Shown here: piece by piece, positions 49,269 to 57,676 of the stretch
Layout: every line of letters begins with the position of its first letter
Numbering within the stretch: the first letter of the stretch is position 1
Source: Gemmatimonadota bacterium
GTDB lineage: Bacteria > Gemmatimonadota > Gemmatimonadetes > Longimicrobiales > Gaopeijiaceae
Assembly (NCBI GenBank): GCA_007121455.1
Contig: SKKN01000035.1
Location: forward strand, 124,001-188,000
DNA length: 64,000 bases
Direction: 5' to 3'
Notes under the pieces: model-generated
Told to the model about the DNA's origin: nothing
Seen by the model: only the letters and a program-made list of their open reading frames with translations
Databases searched by the model: none
Made by a program: the position numbers and the translations under genes

Positions 49269-50753
49269 ATGCGCGTCGCTCCGTACTCGAGACGCCTGTC
49301 GCGCCGATTCCGGCGTGCAGCCACCGCACTCGGTACCACCGCCGCCGTCTGCGTCACCATGGGCCTTCTGCCTTCCGCCCTTACCGGGCAATTGTCCGCC
49401 GGTGAAATCAGAGACGGAAGGGTCCTCGTCCTGAGCGGCGCCACGGTCGTCGACGGCACCGGCAGCGAGCCGCTTCCGGATGCGAACGTCGTGGTGGAGG
49501 GGGACCGTATCTCGTGCGTCGGATCCGCCGAGGAATGCCCGCCCCCGAGCGGGGCGCGTGAACTGGAGCTCGACGGGCACTGGATCACGCCAGGCCTCGT
49601 GGACGCGCACGTGCACTTTTCCCAGAGCGGGTGGGTGGACGGACGCCCCGATGCCCGGGACTTGCGCCACGAACATCCCTACCCCGAGACGGTCCTCGAG
49701 CTGCGGCAGAATCCGGAGCGCTTCTTTCGCGCGTATCTCTGCTCCGGCGTCACCGCCGTCTTCGACGTCGGAGGATACCCGTGGACCTGGGGGCTCCGCG
49801 GACACGCCGAGCCCGGGCAGCCCGTTCCGAGAATTGCGGCGGCTGGTCCCCTGCTCTCGACCCGGGACCACTGGGTGAACCTCCCCGCAGAACTCCAGTT
49901 CGTTCACATCCCCGACGAAGAAGGAGTGCGGGCCGGCATCGAGTACCTGGTCAGCCGCGACACGGATGCGATCAAGGTCTGGTACCTCGTCCAGCCGGGC
50001 ACCGCCGAAGAAGCGACGTACCGCCCCCTCCTCGAACTCGCCGGCGCGCTCGCGCAGGAGGCAGGGGTGCCGCTCATCGTACACGCCACGGCGCTCGAGG
50101 CCGCCAAGCAGGCAATCCGATCAGGAGCCCACCTTCTCGTCCACTCCGTGACCGACCAAATCGTGGATGACGAGTTCCTGGAGATGGCTCGGGACGCAGG
50201 CACCATGTACAACCCGACGCTGACCGTGTACGAGGGTTATCACGACATCCAAGCCGGCTTCTTCCGCGAGGGGCGCTACCCCCTCGACTGTGTGGACCCC
50301 GGGACCCTCCAGCGAGCGCGGGCCACCGAGGAATGGCGGGACACCGTCGACCCGGAGGAGGTCGCCCTCTCTGCTCGCGAACTGGAGCAACGCAACCGAC
50401 TCCTGGCGGAAAACCTCCGAAGGGTGCACCAGGCCGAGATCCCGATCGCAGCCGGCACGGACGCGGGAAACCCCCTCACCCTCCACGGCCCCTCGATCCA
50501 CAGGGAGCTCTCAATGATGCGGCAGGCCGGCCTCACCCCGATGGAGGTGCTCGTGTCCGCCACTTTGAATGGGGCTCGGGCGATGGGTCGCGCGGAGGAT
50601 TTTGGCTCCATCGAGGCGGGAAAACTGGCGGACCTCCTCGTGGTCGGTTCGGATCCGACCGTCGACCTCAATGCCTTCGAGGACCTCTCCTTTCTGCTTC
50701 TCGGCGGGGAAATCCATCGACCGGAGGCCCTCCTCCCCGACCCGCCGAGGTAG
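49269..50753 (+). CDS. Secreted amidohydrolase (second copy type)
   Basis: 494 residues from the ATG at 49269; GTG 49263 is in frame. A signal-like N-terminus (basic, then TALGTTAAVCVTMGLLPSAL) precedes the amidohydrolase fold. Metal and catalytic residues are in GLVDAHVHFSQSG (H-x-H), AIKVWYLV (Lys), PLIVHATAL and HLLVHSVTD (His), and IAAGTDAGNPL (Asp). The C-terminus GSIEAGKLADLLVVGSDP is the usual beta-sandwich return. The substrate is unknown; it shares layout with the amidohydrolase at 2-3.7 kb. Confidence 0.88.
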   Translation: MRVAPYSRRLSRRFRRAATALGTTAAVCVTMGLLPSALTGQLSAGEIRDGRVLVLSGATVVDGTGSEPLPDANVVVEGDRISCVGSAEECPPPSGARELELDGHWITPGLVDAHVHFSQSGWVDGRPDARDLRHEHPYPETVLELRQNPERFFRAYLCSGVTAVFDVGGYPWTWGLRGHAEPGQPVPRIAAAGPLLSTRDHWVNLPAELQFVHIPDEEGVRAGIEYLVSRDTDAIKVWYLVQPGTAEEATYRPLLELAGALAQEAGVPLIVHATALEAAKQAIRSGAHLLVHSVTDQIVDDEFLEMARDAGTMYNPTLTVYEGYHDIQAGFFREGRYPLDCVDPGTLQRARATEEWRDTVDPEEVALSARELEQRNRLLAENLRRVHQAEIPIAAGTDAGNPLTLHGPSIHRELSMMRQAGLTPMEVLVSATLNGARAMGRAEDFGSIEAGKLADLLVVGSDPTVDLNAFEDLSFLLLGGEIHRPEALLPDPPR

Positions 50754-50817
50754 GTAGAGACATGCCGAAGCGTCGTCGCCCCGATCGTCGAAGGGCGCCC
50801 CCACCGTTCCCCCCTTC

Positions 50818-51102
50818 ATGAAGCTGGTCGGAACCAAGGCGGGCGTGGAGCTCCTCGTCCACGTGCAGCCCCGCGCCGGACGCTCGGAGGTCGCGGGCGT
50901 GCATGGGGACGCACTCCGGGTGCGGATTGCGGCACCGCCCGTCGAGGGCGAGGCCAACCAGGAGCTTCGTCGCCTTCTCGGAAAGCGCCTGGGCCTGCCC
51001 CCTTCCTCGATCGAGGTCCTCCGCGGAGAACAGTCACGCTCGAAGCGCCTCCTCCTTCCCGGACTCACCCCGCAGCAGGTCAAAGACGGCCTCGGCCTCT
51101 GA
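50818..51102 (+). CDS. DUF167/YggU family protein
   Basis: 94 residues from the ATG at 50818. The pattern VHVQPRAGRSEVAGVHGDAL, APPVEGEANQELRRLLGKRL and RGEQSRSKRLLL is diagnostic for DUF167. Structures show a small alpha/beta domain; the role is not established. Four bases separate it from the phosphatase-superfamily gene, so both may be co-transcribed with the amidohydrolase upstream. Confidence 0.92.
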   Translation: MKLVGTKAGVELLVHVQPRAGRSEVAGVHGDALRVRIAAPPVEGEANQELRRLLGKRLGLPPSSIEVLRGEQSRSKRLLLPGLTPQQVKDGLGL

Positions 51103-51105
51103 CCC

Positions 51106-52029
51106 ATGTCCCGGGTGCTCTTTCTCTTCCTCGACGGTGTGGGTATCGGGCCCGGTGATCCTGCCAGGAACCCGTTCCTCGGTGCGCGGCTGCCCTGCCT
51201 GCGAAGCATCCTCGGCGGCCGGCTTCCGGTGTTTCGGACCCGTTCCGACGCACGAGTGAGCAGCGCTCCCATCCCTCTCGACGCCCGTCTCGAGACGGAG
51301 GGCACGCCGCGGAGCGGCACCGGACAGGTTTCGGTTCTCACGGGGCGGAACGCAGCCCTCCTCTTCGGCGGGCATTTCGGGCCATGGACGCCGGTGCGCC
51401 TCCGGCCGCTCCTGGCACAGGAGAACCTCTTCGTCCAGGCTCGCCGGCGAGGCCTCTCCGTACGCTTCGCCAATGCGTATCCCGAGCGATACCTGGAGCG
51501 TGTGCCGTCGCGTCGCGTCGCCGGACCCACACTGGCCGCCGATGCCGCCGGGCTTCTCGTACGGCACCACCGGGAGCTGGAGCGGGGCGAGGCCGTCGCC
51601 ACCGGTATCGTGAACCGAGGGTGGCGGAAGGAGCTCGGGTTCTCGGAGGTCCCCGAGGTCAGCCCCGAGGAGGCCGGCAGAAACCTGGCGCGCCTCGCCG
51701 GCGGCGGCCACCTCACCTTCTTCGCCCATTATGGCACCGACCATGCCGGACACCGCGGCGGCTGGGACGGGGCAGTCGCGGCGCTCGAGCAGGTGGACCG
51801 GTTCCTCGGAGGGATACTCGATGCGCTTCCTCCGGACGTGACCCTCCTCGTCGCAAGCGACCACGGCAATATCGAGGATGTCGAATCCGGCCACACCCGC
51901 AATCCGGCTCTCGGATTGGCTGTGGGACCCGGAGCGGACGAGCTGTGCACGGAGCTCCGCTCGATCACCGACGTGGCGCCGGCAATCCTCCGCTTTCTTC
52001 CAGACCCTGCCCCGAAGCCCGCAAGCTGA
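51106..52029 (+). CDS. Alkaline phosphatase-superfamily metalloenzyme (phosphoglycerate mutase-like)
   Basis: 307 residues. FLFLDGVGIGPGD gives the first metal Asp, SGTGQVSVLTGRNAA the nucleophile region (Thr or Ser), THDH-type metal ligands are in AHYGTDHAGHRGG, and VASDHGNIEDVESGHTRNPA holds the second Asp-His pair. This order fits the iPGM/phosphopentomutase family, but at 307 residues it is much shorter than iPGM (~510) and lacks a clear second phosphotransferase domain. The reaction is uncertain. Confidence 0.83.
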   Translation: MSRVLFLFLDGVGIGPGDPARNPFLGARLPCLRSILGGRLPVFRTRSDARVSSAPIPLDARLETEGTPRSGTGQVSVLTGRNAALLFGGHFGPWTPVRLRPLLAQENLFVQARRRGLSVRFANAYPERYLERVPSRRVAGPTLAADAAGLLVRHHRELERGEAVATGIVNRGWRKELGFSEVPEVSPEEAGRNLARLAGGGHLTFFAHYGTDHAGHRGGWDGAVAALEQVDRFLGGILDALPPDVTLLVASDHGNIEDVESGHTRNPALGLAVGPGADELCTELRSITDVAPAILRFLPDPAPKPAS

Positions 52030-52139
52030 AGGAAGCACTTTGAGCCGAATGCAGTACCTCGTGCGCCATTCAGTCCCCATCTGAACGCAGCACCCGGTGC
52101 GCCATGGAGACGCCCACTCCTGAAAGGGAGCTTCTCTCC

Positions 52140-53912
52140 ATGTCCCCGCGAACGAAGATCCTCGGCCGCCTTCTCGTGGACGACGGCGGCGTTCGGGAAC
52201 GGGACCTCGAGGAGGTCCTCGAAGCCCAGCGCGTCTCCGGCGGCCGCCTCGGCGAGCTGCTGCTCGAGGCAGGGAAGGTGGATGGGGAAGCCCTGGCGCG
52301 TGCCCTCGCCCGCCAGCTCGCGCTTCCATACGAGGCTCCTCCGCTTCAGCCGGACGAGAAGGCCACCACCCACATCCCTTCCGGGATCGCGAGCGAGCGG
52401 GTGATGCTTCCGCTTGCGGTGACGCCGCGAACACTCCGGCTCGCCATGTCGGATCCCCTCGACCTGGCAGCGATCGACGAAGCCGGCTTTCGGTCGGGTC
52501 GGCGGATCGAGGTGGCTGTCGCCAGCCATGGAGCGATCGCCGCGGGGATCCGCCGCGCGTACGGAGCCGAGCTTGTCGATCTCGCGAGCGCCGTCCCAGG
52601 GGCAGGCGGAGGGGGAGGCTCCACCGAGCCTGAGGGCCGGCCCGTCGGCGGATCGGGGTCGGCCCCGGCCTCGCAGCTACTGGACCGGATCTTCCGGGGA
52701 GCAGTGGAGGATGGTGCCAGCGACATCCACCTGGAAAGGGAGGAGAAAGAGCTCGTGGTCCGGGAGAGGATCGACGGCGTGCTTCGTCGGGTGAGCAGCC
52801 TTCCCGTCTCCGCCCACGAGGCCGTGCTCTCCCGGCTGAAGGTGCTCGCCGGGATGGACATCGCCGTGAGGCGCAGACCACAGGACGGGGGCTTCCCGCT
52901 CCACCTTCCGGGAACAAGCCTCAACCTCCGGGTCTCGACGCTTCCGGTCGAGGGCGGTGAGAAGGGTGTAATCCGGATCCTGGATCCACGGGATGCACCC
53001 GAGAACCTGGAGGAACTGGGATTTCCGGAAGCGGTGCTCGATCGCCTTCGCAGACTCATCCGGTCCGGGCAGGGGGTGATTCTCGCGGCGGGTCCGACCG
53101 GGAGTGGGAAGAGCAGCACCCTCTTCGGCGCGCTGGGGGAAGTGGACCGGGAGGCGTTGAACGTGGTCACTCTCGAAGACCCGGTCGAATACCGGATGGA
53201 AGGCGTCTCCCAGGTTCAGGTGCGGCCTCAGGCCGGCTTGACCTTTCCATCGGCGCTCCGCTCCGTCTTGAGGCAGGACCCCGATGTGGTGATGATCGGT
53301 GAGATCCGGGATCGGGAGACGGCAGAGATCGCAATGGCCGCCGCCGTCACCGGGCACCTGGTCCTCTCCTCGATTCACACCACGGACGCGCCGAGTGCGG
53401 TCACCCGGCTCCTCAACATGGGCGTGCCACCCTTTTTGATCGCTGGAGGGCTGAGCGGTGTCGTGGCCCAGAGGCTCGTGCGCAGGATCTGCGGAAGATG
53501 CGGTGGCCGGGGAGCAGACTGCGCGGCGTGCGTGGAAGGATACCGGGGGCGGACGGGGATCTTCCAGGTGCTCGCGATGTCCGACGCCCTCCGGGACCAG
53601 GTCATGAGCGGAGCACCCTCGACGACCCTCAGGCGGTGCGCGGAGGACGAGGGAATGGCAGCGCTCGAGGACGACGCGAAGAGGAAGGTCGCGGAGGGGC
53701 TGACGGACGCCCACGAAATCTCGCGCGTTCTGCACGTGGACCCCGGCACTCCCTTCTCCTGCCGGGGATGCGGAGAGAGAATTCCAGCCTCGGGGCGCGG
53801 ATGCCCGGCGTGCGGCAGACCGAGAGCGCCCTTCTGCCCATGCGGCCAGGAGCTGAGGTCCGGCTGGCGCTACTGTCCCGCCTGCCTGCGGAAAGCGGCC
53901 CTCAACCGTTGA
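52140..53912 (+). CDS. GspE/PilB-type secretion ATPase with C-terminal zinc ribbons
   Basis: 590 residues from the ATG at 52140, which has GGGAG upstream; ATG 52104 lacks one. N-terminal T2SSE_N domain (GRLLVDDGGVRERDLEEVLE, GRLGELLLEAGKVDGEALAR). The ATPase has GASDIHLE, Walker A AAGPTGSGKSST, Asp box TLEDPVEYRMEGVSQVQV, Walker B PDVVMIGEIRD, and HLVLSSIHTTDA. A CxxC pair region (CGRCGGRGADCAAC) typical of GspE lies after it. Unusually the chain continues with two further zinc-ribbon units (SCRGCGERIP...CPACG and CPCGQEL...YCPACL). It drives pilus or type II pseudopilus assembly, yet no other such gene is adjacent. Confidence 0.9.
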   Translation: MSPRTKILGRLLVDDGGVRERDLEEVLEAQRVSGGRLGELLLEAGKVDGEALARALARQLALPYEAPPLQPDEKATTHIPSGIASERVMLPLAVTPRTLRLAMSDPLDLAAIDEAGFRSGRRIEVAVASHGAIAAGIRRAYGAELVDLASAVPGAGGGGGSTEPEGRPVGGSGSAPASQLLDRIFRGAVEDGASDIHLEREEKELVVRERIDGVLRRVSSLPVSAHEAVLSRLKVLAGMDIAVRRRPQDGGFPLHLPGTSLNLRVSTLPVEGGEKGVIRILDPRDAPENLEELGFPEAVLDRLRRLIRSGQGVILAAGPTGSGKSSTLFGALGEVDREALNVVTLEDPVEYRMEGVSQVQVRPQAGLTFPSALRSVLRQDPDVVMIGEIRDRETAEIAMAAAVTGHLVLSSIHTTDAPSAVTRLLNMGVPPFLIAGGLSGVVAQRLVRRICGRCGGRGADCAACVEGYRGRTGIFQVLAMSDALRDQVMSGAPSTTLRRCAEDEGMAALEDDAKRKVAEGLTDAHEISRVLHVDPGTPFSCRGCGERIPASGRGCPACGRPRAPFCPCGQELRSGWRYCPACLRKAALNR

Positions 53913-54043
53913 ATTCCTTCCCTACCCTCACCTCCCGGATATGGCCGGCCCGGATGAGGTAGTCTCCTGCCCAGATGGCCGACCCCGCCGAGAACCCTCG
54001 TTGAAGTGGAAAGTTCTTGCCTGTGGTCAAGCGAAGCTTTAAG

Positions 54044-54072
54044 CTGACAGAGAAATTAGCCGGAACTAAACT
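54044..54072 (+). promoter_or_regulatory. Probable sigma-70 promoter
   Basis: CTGACA (54044-54049) and TAAACT (54067-54072) lie 17 bases apart. The predicted start near 54079 leaves a very short leader carrying AGGAGG (54084-54089) right before the ATG at 54095. The surrounding A/T-rich stretch is unusual for the window. Confidence 0.5.
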
Positions 54073-54094
54073 CGCACCTCTCCAGGAGGTTCAC

Positions 54095-55096
54095 ATGCAC
54101 TTCATGAGCGTCGGAATCCATCGCATTCCGCACCTGATGGGAGCGGCCGCCGAGGCTGCCGGAGGGGCGCCGCGACCCTTCCATCGTCTCCGGCCCCTGC
54201 TCGCCGGTGCGGGGCTCGCCCTCCTTCCGTTGCTCATCGCCTGCAATGGCGACAACGACATCACGCCCCCCGGCGACCCAGTGGGCTCCGTGGCGGGCCA
54301 GGTTCAGGACCAGGAGGGCTCCGGAGTCCAGGGCGCCGTGGTGACCCTCACCCGAGCGGACGAGTCGACGCAGACCGCCACCTCCGGGACGGACGGCTCC
54401 TTCAGCTTCACGAACCTCGTCACCGGGAGCTGGAACCTGGACCTCGAGGCACCGGCAGGGTTCGACCTCGATGACGCGAACCCTCCCCCTTCCTCCGTGA
54501 CCGTCACGGCGGATGAAACAACGGAGGTCAACCTGGCGGTCCGGGAAATCGACGTGACCACCGCATCGATCGAGGGACAGGTCGTGAACGGGTCGCGTGG
54601 AGTCGCGAACGCCGCACTCACCCTCCGCTCCGAAGCGGGAGAGGTCGAGGCGAGCTCCGACGCTGAGGGCTTCTTCTCCTTCGATGACCTCGAGCCTGGC
54701 GAATACGAGCTCGACGTGGCGCCGCCGGAAGGATACGTGCTTTCCGGGCAACAGGAAGAGACGCTGACCTTCGACATGGCGGCGGGCGCCACAGGGGAAG
54801 CGGAGTTCCGACTCGCGTTGGACGGAAGGGACGAGCCGATCGAGATCCGACTCACGGCGAGCAACACCTTCGACCCCGACGAGGTCGTGGTCACGCCGGG
54901 ATCCACGATCAAATGGGTCAACGACTCGAGCATGGATCACACGATCACCCCGGACGACCACGAGGCGTGGAGCCGGCGCGCAATGAGCGAGCAGGGAGAG
55001 GAGTTCGAAGTCCTCTTCGAGGAAGAGGGGGAGTTTCCCTATTTCTGCGAGCCCCACCAGGCGGTCGGGATGGTGGGCGTGATCATCGTGGAATGA
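54095..55096 (+). CDS. Cupredoxin lipoprotein with carboxypeptidase-regulatory-like repeats
   Basis: 333 residues from the ATG at 54095, with a perfect AGGAGG five bases ahead. A long N-terminus (~45 residues) leads to a hydrophobic segment ending LLPLLIACNGDN, so a lipoprotein is likely. Two Ig-like/CarboxypepD_reg repeats follow (GSVAGQVQDQEGSGVQGAVV and ASIEGQVVNGSRGVANAALT, each ending GSFSF- or GFFSF-type). The C-terminus is a plastocyanin-like domain, STIKWVNDSSMDHTITPDDH (His ligand) and PYFCEPHQAVGMVGVIIV (Cys, His, Met). It probably carries a type 1 copper centre on the cell surface or periplasm. Confidence 0.87.
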   Translation: MHFMSVGIHRIPHLMGAAAEAAGGAPRPFHRLRPLLAGAGLALLPLLIACNGDNDITPPGDPVGSVAGQVQDQEGSGVQGAVVTLTRADESTQTATSGTDGSFSFTNLVTGSWNLDLEAPAGFDLDDANPPPSSVTVTADETTEVNLAVREIDVTTASIEGQVVNGSRGVANAALTLRSEAGEVEASSDAEGFFSFDDLEPGEYELDVAPPEGYVLSGQQEETLTFDMAAGATGEAEFRLALDGRDEPIEIRLTASNTFDPDEVVVTPGSTIKWVNDSSMDHTITPDDHEAWSRRAMSEQGEEFEVLFEEEGEFPYFCEPHQAVGMVGVIIVE

Positions 55097-55478
55097 TCGG
55101 CGGTCCAACTCCTGGCAGGTCGGATGGCACTCCCCCCCTGCTGCCATCTGCAGAGGCTTCCTGCCCGTCACTGCCTCCGGTGACGGGCAGGAAGAAGAGG
55201 GCGAGGTAGCCCGCCGTGAGAACGACGAGGAAGACGCCGACTGTGGCGCGCTGAAAGCGGGAGAGCCGCCCCACGCCGACCGGGACGGGGCTCTGAATCG
55301 GCGCCGTTCGCCGGAGCCCGCCGGATTCCTGGAGAAAGGTGTTCATGTCCGCACCGCAGCGCGCGCAGAGGACGAAGGCACCGGGATTCACCATCCAGCA
55401 GTGTGGGCAGATCGCGAGGTCACCCGCAGGGGCGGACGACGGGCGCATGGCGTCTGCCCCCGGGAAGGTACCGGTCAC
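55083..55478 (-). CDS. Zinc-ribbon single-pass membrane protein
   Basis: 131 residues; its ATG overlaps the stop of the preceding minus-strand gene (ATGA). A zinc ribbon (AICPHCWMVNPGAFVLCARC) precedes one membrane helix (VGVFLVVLTAGYLALFFLPV). The 3' end overlaps the convergent cupredoxin gene by 14 bp. The function is unknown. Confidence 0.72.
   Translation of the reverse strand: MTGTFPGADAMRPSSAPAGDLAICPHCWMVNPGAFVLCARCGADMNTFLQESGGLRRTAPIQSPVPVGVGRLSRFQRATVGVFLVVLTAGYLALFFLPVTGGSDGQEASADGSRGGVPSDLPGVGPPIIPR
55157..55194. terminator. Perfect 15-bp inverted repeat
   Basis: CTTCCTGCCCGTCAC (55157-55171) and GTGACGGGCAGGAAG (55180-55194) form an exact 15-bp stem with an 8-base loop. It lies 60 bases after the plus-strand cupredoxin stop, inside the coding end of the convergent zinc-ribbon gene. 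No T-run follows, but transcription termination or RNA protection is plausible. Confidence 0.55.
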
Positions 55479-56200
55479 GACCGCTCCTCCCGCTCTGCCG
55501 CCACCTCGCGCAGAAGCCGACCGACGGGATCCGCACCGCTGCGCCAGAGATGACGATCCGAAACCCGATTCAAGGCTACCCGCACCTCGCTGAACGCATC
55601 CGAGACCTCCCGGAAGACCTGATCCATCCCGAGAGCTTCGGCCTCGCGGGTCTTCGAGGCCAACCGAAACCCGCTGGAGCCCATCTGCTCGTAATAGCGG
55701 ATGCCGGGAGCGCCGCGGCGCAGTGTCCTTGATTCCAGGTAATCCGGAAAGATCCCGGTCAGCCAGAGCGAGAAGTTCCCGAGATGGGAGCGCAGCAGGA
55801 ATGCCTGCCGTCCCTGCGCTTCGCCCATCCCGACGACGAGGTCCACGAGGTAGTGATACTCCTCCTTGGCTTCCTCCGAGATCCGGTAGGCGCGGTTGCC
55901 CTGTCCGAACGCCAGAAGAAGCGATGCCACGTAATCGGCGGTCGCCCGATCCCCCACACCGCGCTCGAGCAGAGCCTGCCGCACGAGGACATAGAAGATG
56001 AGCGAGGGCGGAAGCGAGATGTTCTCCTCCGCAAGCAGGGCGTTCAAGACCCGTGGGTCGTCCAACAGAGCGTCGAGCCCTTCGGATTCGAGACGCGCAC
56101 GCGCGGCTTCGCGCAACTCCGGATCTCCCCGACCGAGGAGATCGGCCAGCATCTGTCCATGGGTCCGGTCAAATGTATGCCTGATCTGGGGAAGGATCAT
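55475..56200 (-). CDS. Hypothetical protein
   Basis: 241 residues from the ATG at 56200. No signal peptide or clear membrane segment; the sequence is rich in Leu, Arg and Glu and mostly helical (DPELREAARARLESEGLDAL, SFVLVRQALL-like SLIFYVLVRQALLERGVGDR). A Tyr/Arg-rich segment (APGIRYYEQMGSSGFRLAS) follows. I do not recognise a family. It is coupled to the zinc-ribbon membrane protein and diverges from the two-component genes. Confidence 0.68.
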   Translation of the reverse strand: MILPQIRHTFDRTHGQMLADLLGRGDPELREAARARLESEGLDALLDDPRVLNALLAEENISLPPSLIFYVLVRQALLERGVGDRATADYVASLLLAFGQGNRAYRISEEAKEEYHYLVDLVVGMGEAQGRQAFLLRSHLGNFSLWLTGIFPDYLESRTLRRGAPGIRYYEQMGSSGFRLASKTREAEALGMDQVFREVSDAFSEVRVALNRVSDRHLWRSGADPVGRLLREVAAEREERS

Positions 56201-56428
56201 CGTTCACCGCCTCCCTGGCATGAGTCACCCCCTGTTCTTGCTCCGTCCTCTCAGGCTCGTCTATCTTGCAGCGGGAGAGGGAGTTCCCGGGGCATTCCGG
56301 GCTCCGGGGGGAAGAGGGATCTACCCTTCCTACACGAGGAGAGCCGGTCCAGTTCGCGCTTTCCCGGTCGCCTCCATCTGCTTCCTCCTTCTACACCTGC
56401 GCTCGCTCGAAGGGGCTGTGCCGATCCG
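56201..56428. promoter_or_regulatory. Divergent intergenic region
   Basis: This 228-bp gap must hold promoters for the hypothetical protein (minus) and the histidine kinase (plus). I found no clear hexamer pair, sigma-54 site or palindrome. Confidence 0.3.
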
Positions 56429-57676
56429 ATGTCCTTCATCCGCACCTTTCGAGGGCGGCTCTTCGTAGCCCTCCTCCTCGTGGCACTCGTGCCGACGGCT
56501 GCAGCCGTGCTGTCGGGGACCGTGCTGATGAGGGAGTTCGTCCAGGCCGCGGGAACCGCAGGACCGTGGGATGCGCTGGCGGAATCCGGCGGGGAGCTGC
56601 TCGAGCGGGTGGAGGAGACGGGAGACCCGCACCTGGCGAGCCGAGCCGAGCGGCACCGGGATCAGCTTTCGGAGTCACTGCGTCTCTCCCGGCTGTATGG
56701 CTTTCTGGCGACCCGTTTTCTGGAGCTCCTGCCCGCCGCGGCAATCACGCTCGTACTCTTCGGCGCGGCGCTTGCTTTTCTTGCCGCGCATTTCCTGGCT
56801 CGGCAGCTTGCCTCCCCGGTGGGGGAGCTGGTGGACTGGACCGGCCGCATCGCGAGGTCGGAGCCTCTCCCCGAGGAGGACGACGGAAGCGAGGTCCAGG
56901 AGTTCACTCGGCTCCGCGCCGCCCTCAGGCAGATGGAAGCCGACCTTCGAAAGGCCCGTGAGCTCGAAGCCGACCAGGTGCGCATGCGAAGCTGGACCGA
57001 GATGGCGCGCCGCGTTGCGCACGAGCTCAAGAACCCGCTCACGCCGATGAGGATGGCGACGGCGCGGCTCGTTCGCACGACGGGGGAGGAGAATGTCGAC
57101 GCGGCCCGGGTCCTCGAAGAGGAGATGGACCGGCTCGACGAGCTGGCCCGCTCGTTCAGCACCTTCGGCCGCATCCCCGACGGTCCCCCGACGGAAGTCG
57201 ACATCGGGGAGATTCTTGCCTCCCTCGCCCGCCGGCACGGCAGCCAGGAGGGCGACGTGGAGGTTTCCACGCCGGGCTCGCTTCCGACCGCGTGGGGCCA
57301 CCCGCAGGCCCTCGAACGAGCGTTCCTGAACCTGACCGCCAACGCTCTGGATGCCGTGGGCGGGATGGATGGCGGGAGCACCCCCGAGCACCCTGCCGTC
57401 CGGATCGAAGTGGAGGAAAGGGGCGTGGAGGTCGCGGTCCGCTTCCTGGACCGGGGGCCCGGGATCCCCCCCGCACAGATCGGGAGGATCTGGGAGCCCG
57501 ACTTCACCACGAAGCGCCGGGGCACGGGCCTGGGACTCGCTTTGGTTCGCCGGACGATTGAGGCCCATGGAGGGCGCGTAGAAGCGCGAAACCGGCCAGA
57601 GGGAGGCGCCGAGTTCTCAGTATTCCTCCCGGCGGGCCCGAGTCCTCTCGTGTCTTCTGAAGGGCACGACGCCTGA
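56429..57676 (+). CDS. NtrY-like sensor histidine kinase
   Basis: 415 residues from the ATG at 56429. Two membrane helices (LFVALLLVALVPTAAAVLSG and ELLPAAAITLVLFGAALAFLA) flank a ~70-residue periplasmic part. A HAMP-like stretch (LASPVGELVDWTGRIARSEP) leads to the HisKA motif RRVAHELKNPLTPMRMA with the phosphorylated His. The catalytic domain has NLTANALDAVGG (N box), DRGPGIP and GTGLGLALVRR. It is the partner of the response regulator whose ATG overlaps its stop (TGATG). It is shorter than NtrY of proteobacteria (~750). Confidence 0.9.
   Translation: MSFIRTFRGRLFVALLLVALVPTAAAVLSGTVLMREFVQAAGTAGPWDALAESGGELLERVEETGDPHLASRAERHRDQLSESLRLSRLYGFLATRFLELLPAAAITLVLFGAALAFLAAHFLARQLASPVGELVDWTGRIARSEPLPEEDDGSEVQEFTRLRAALRQMEADLRKARELEADQVRMRSWTEMARRVAHELKNPLTPMRMATARLVRTTGEENVDAARVLEEEMDRLDELARSFSTFGRIPDGPPTEVDIGEILASLARRHGSQEGDVEVSTPGSLPTAWGHPQALERAFLNLTANALDAVGGMDGGSTPEHPAVRIEVEERGVEVAVRFLDRGPGIPPAQIGRIWEPDFTTKRRGTGLGLALVRRTIEAHGGRVEARNRPEGGAEFSVFLPAGPSPLVSSEGHDA

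Noticed and set aside
50762-50821. 19-codon Arg/Pro-rich frame ending on the YggU start codon
   Set aside because: Too short and low in complexity to support as a gene; could be chance stop-start overlap.
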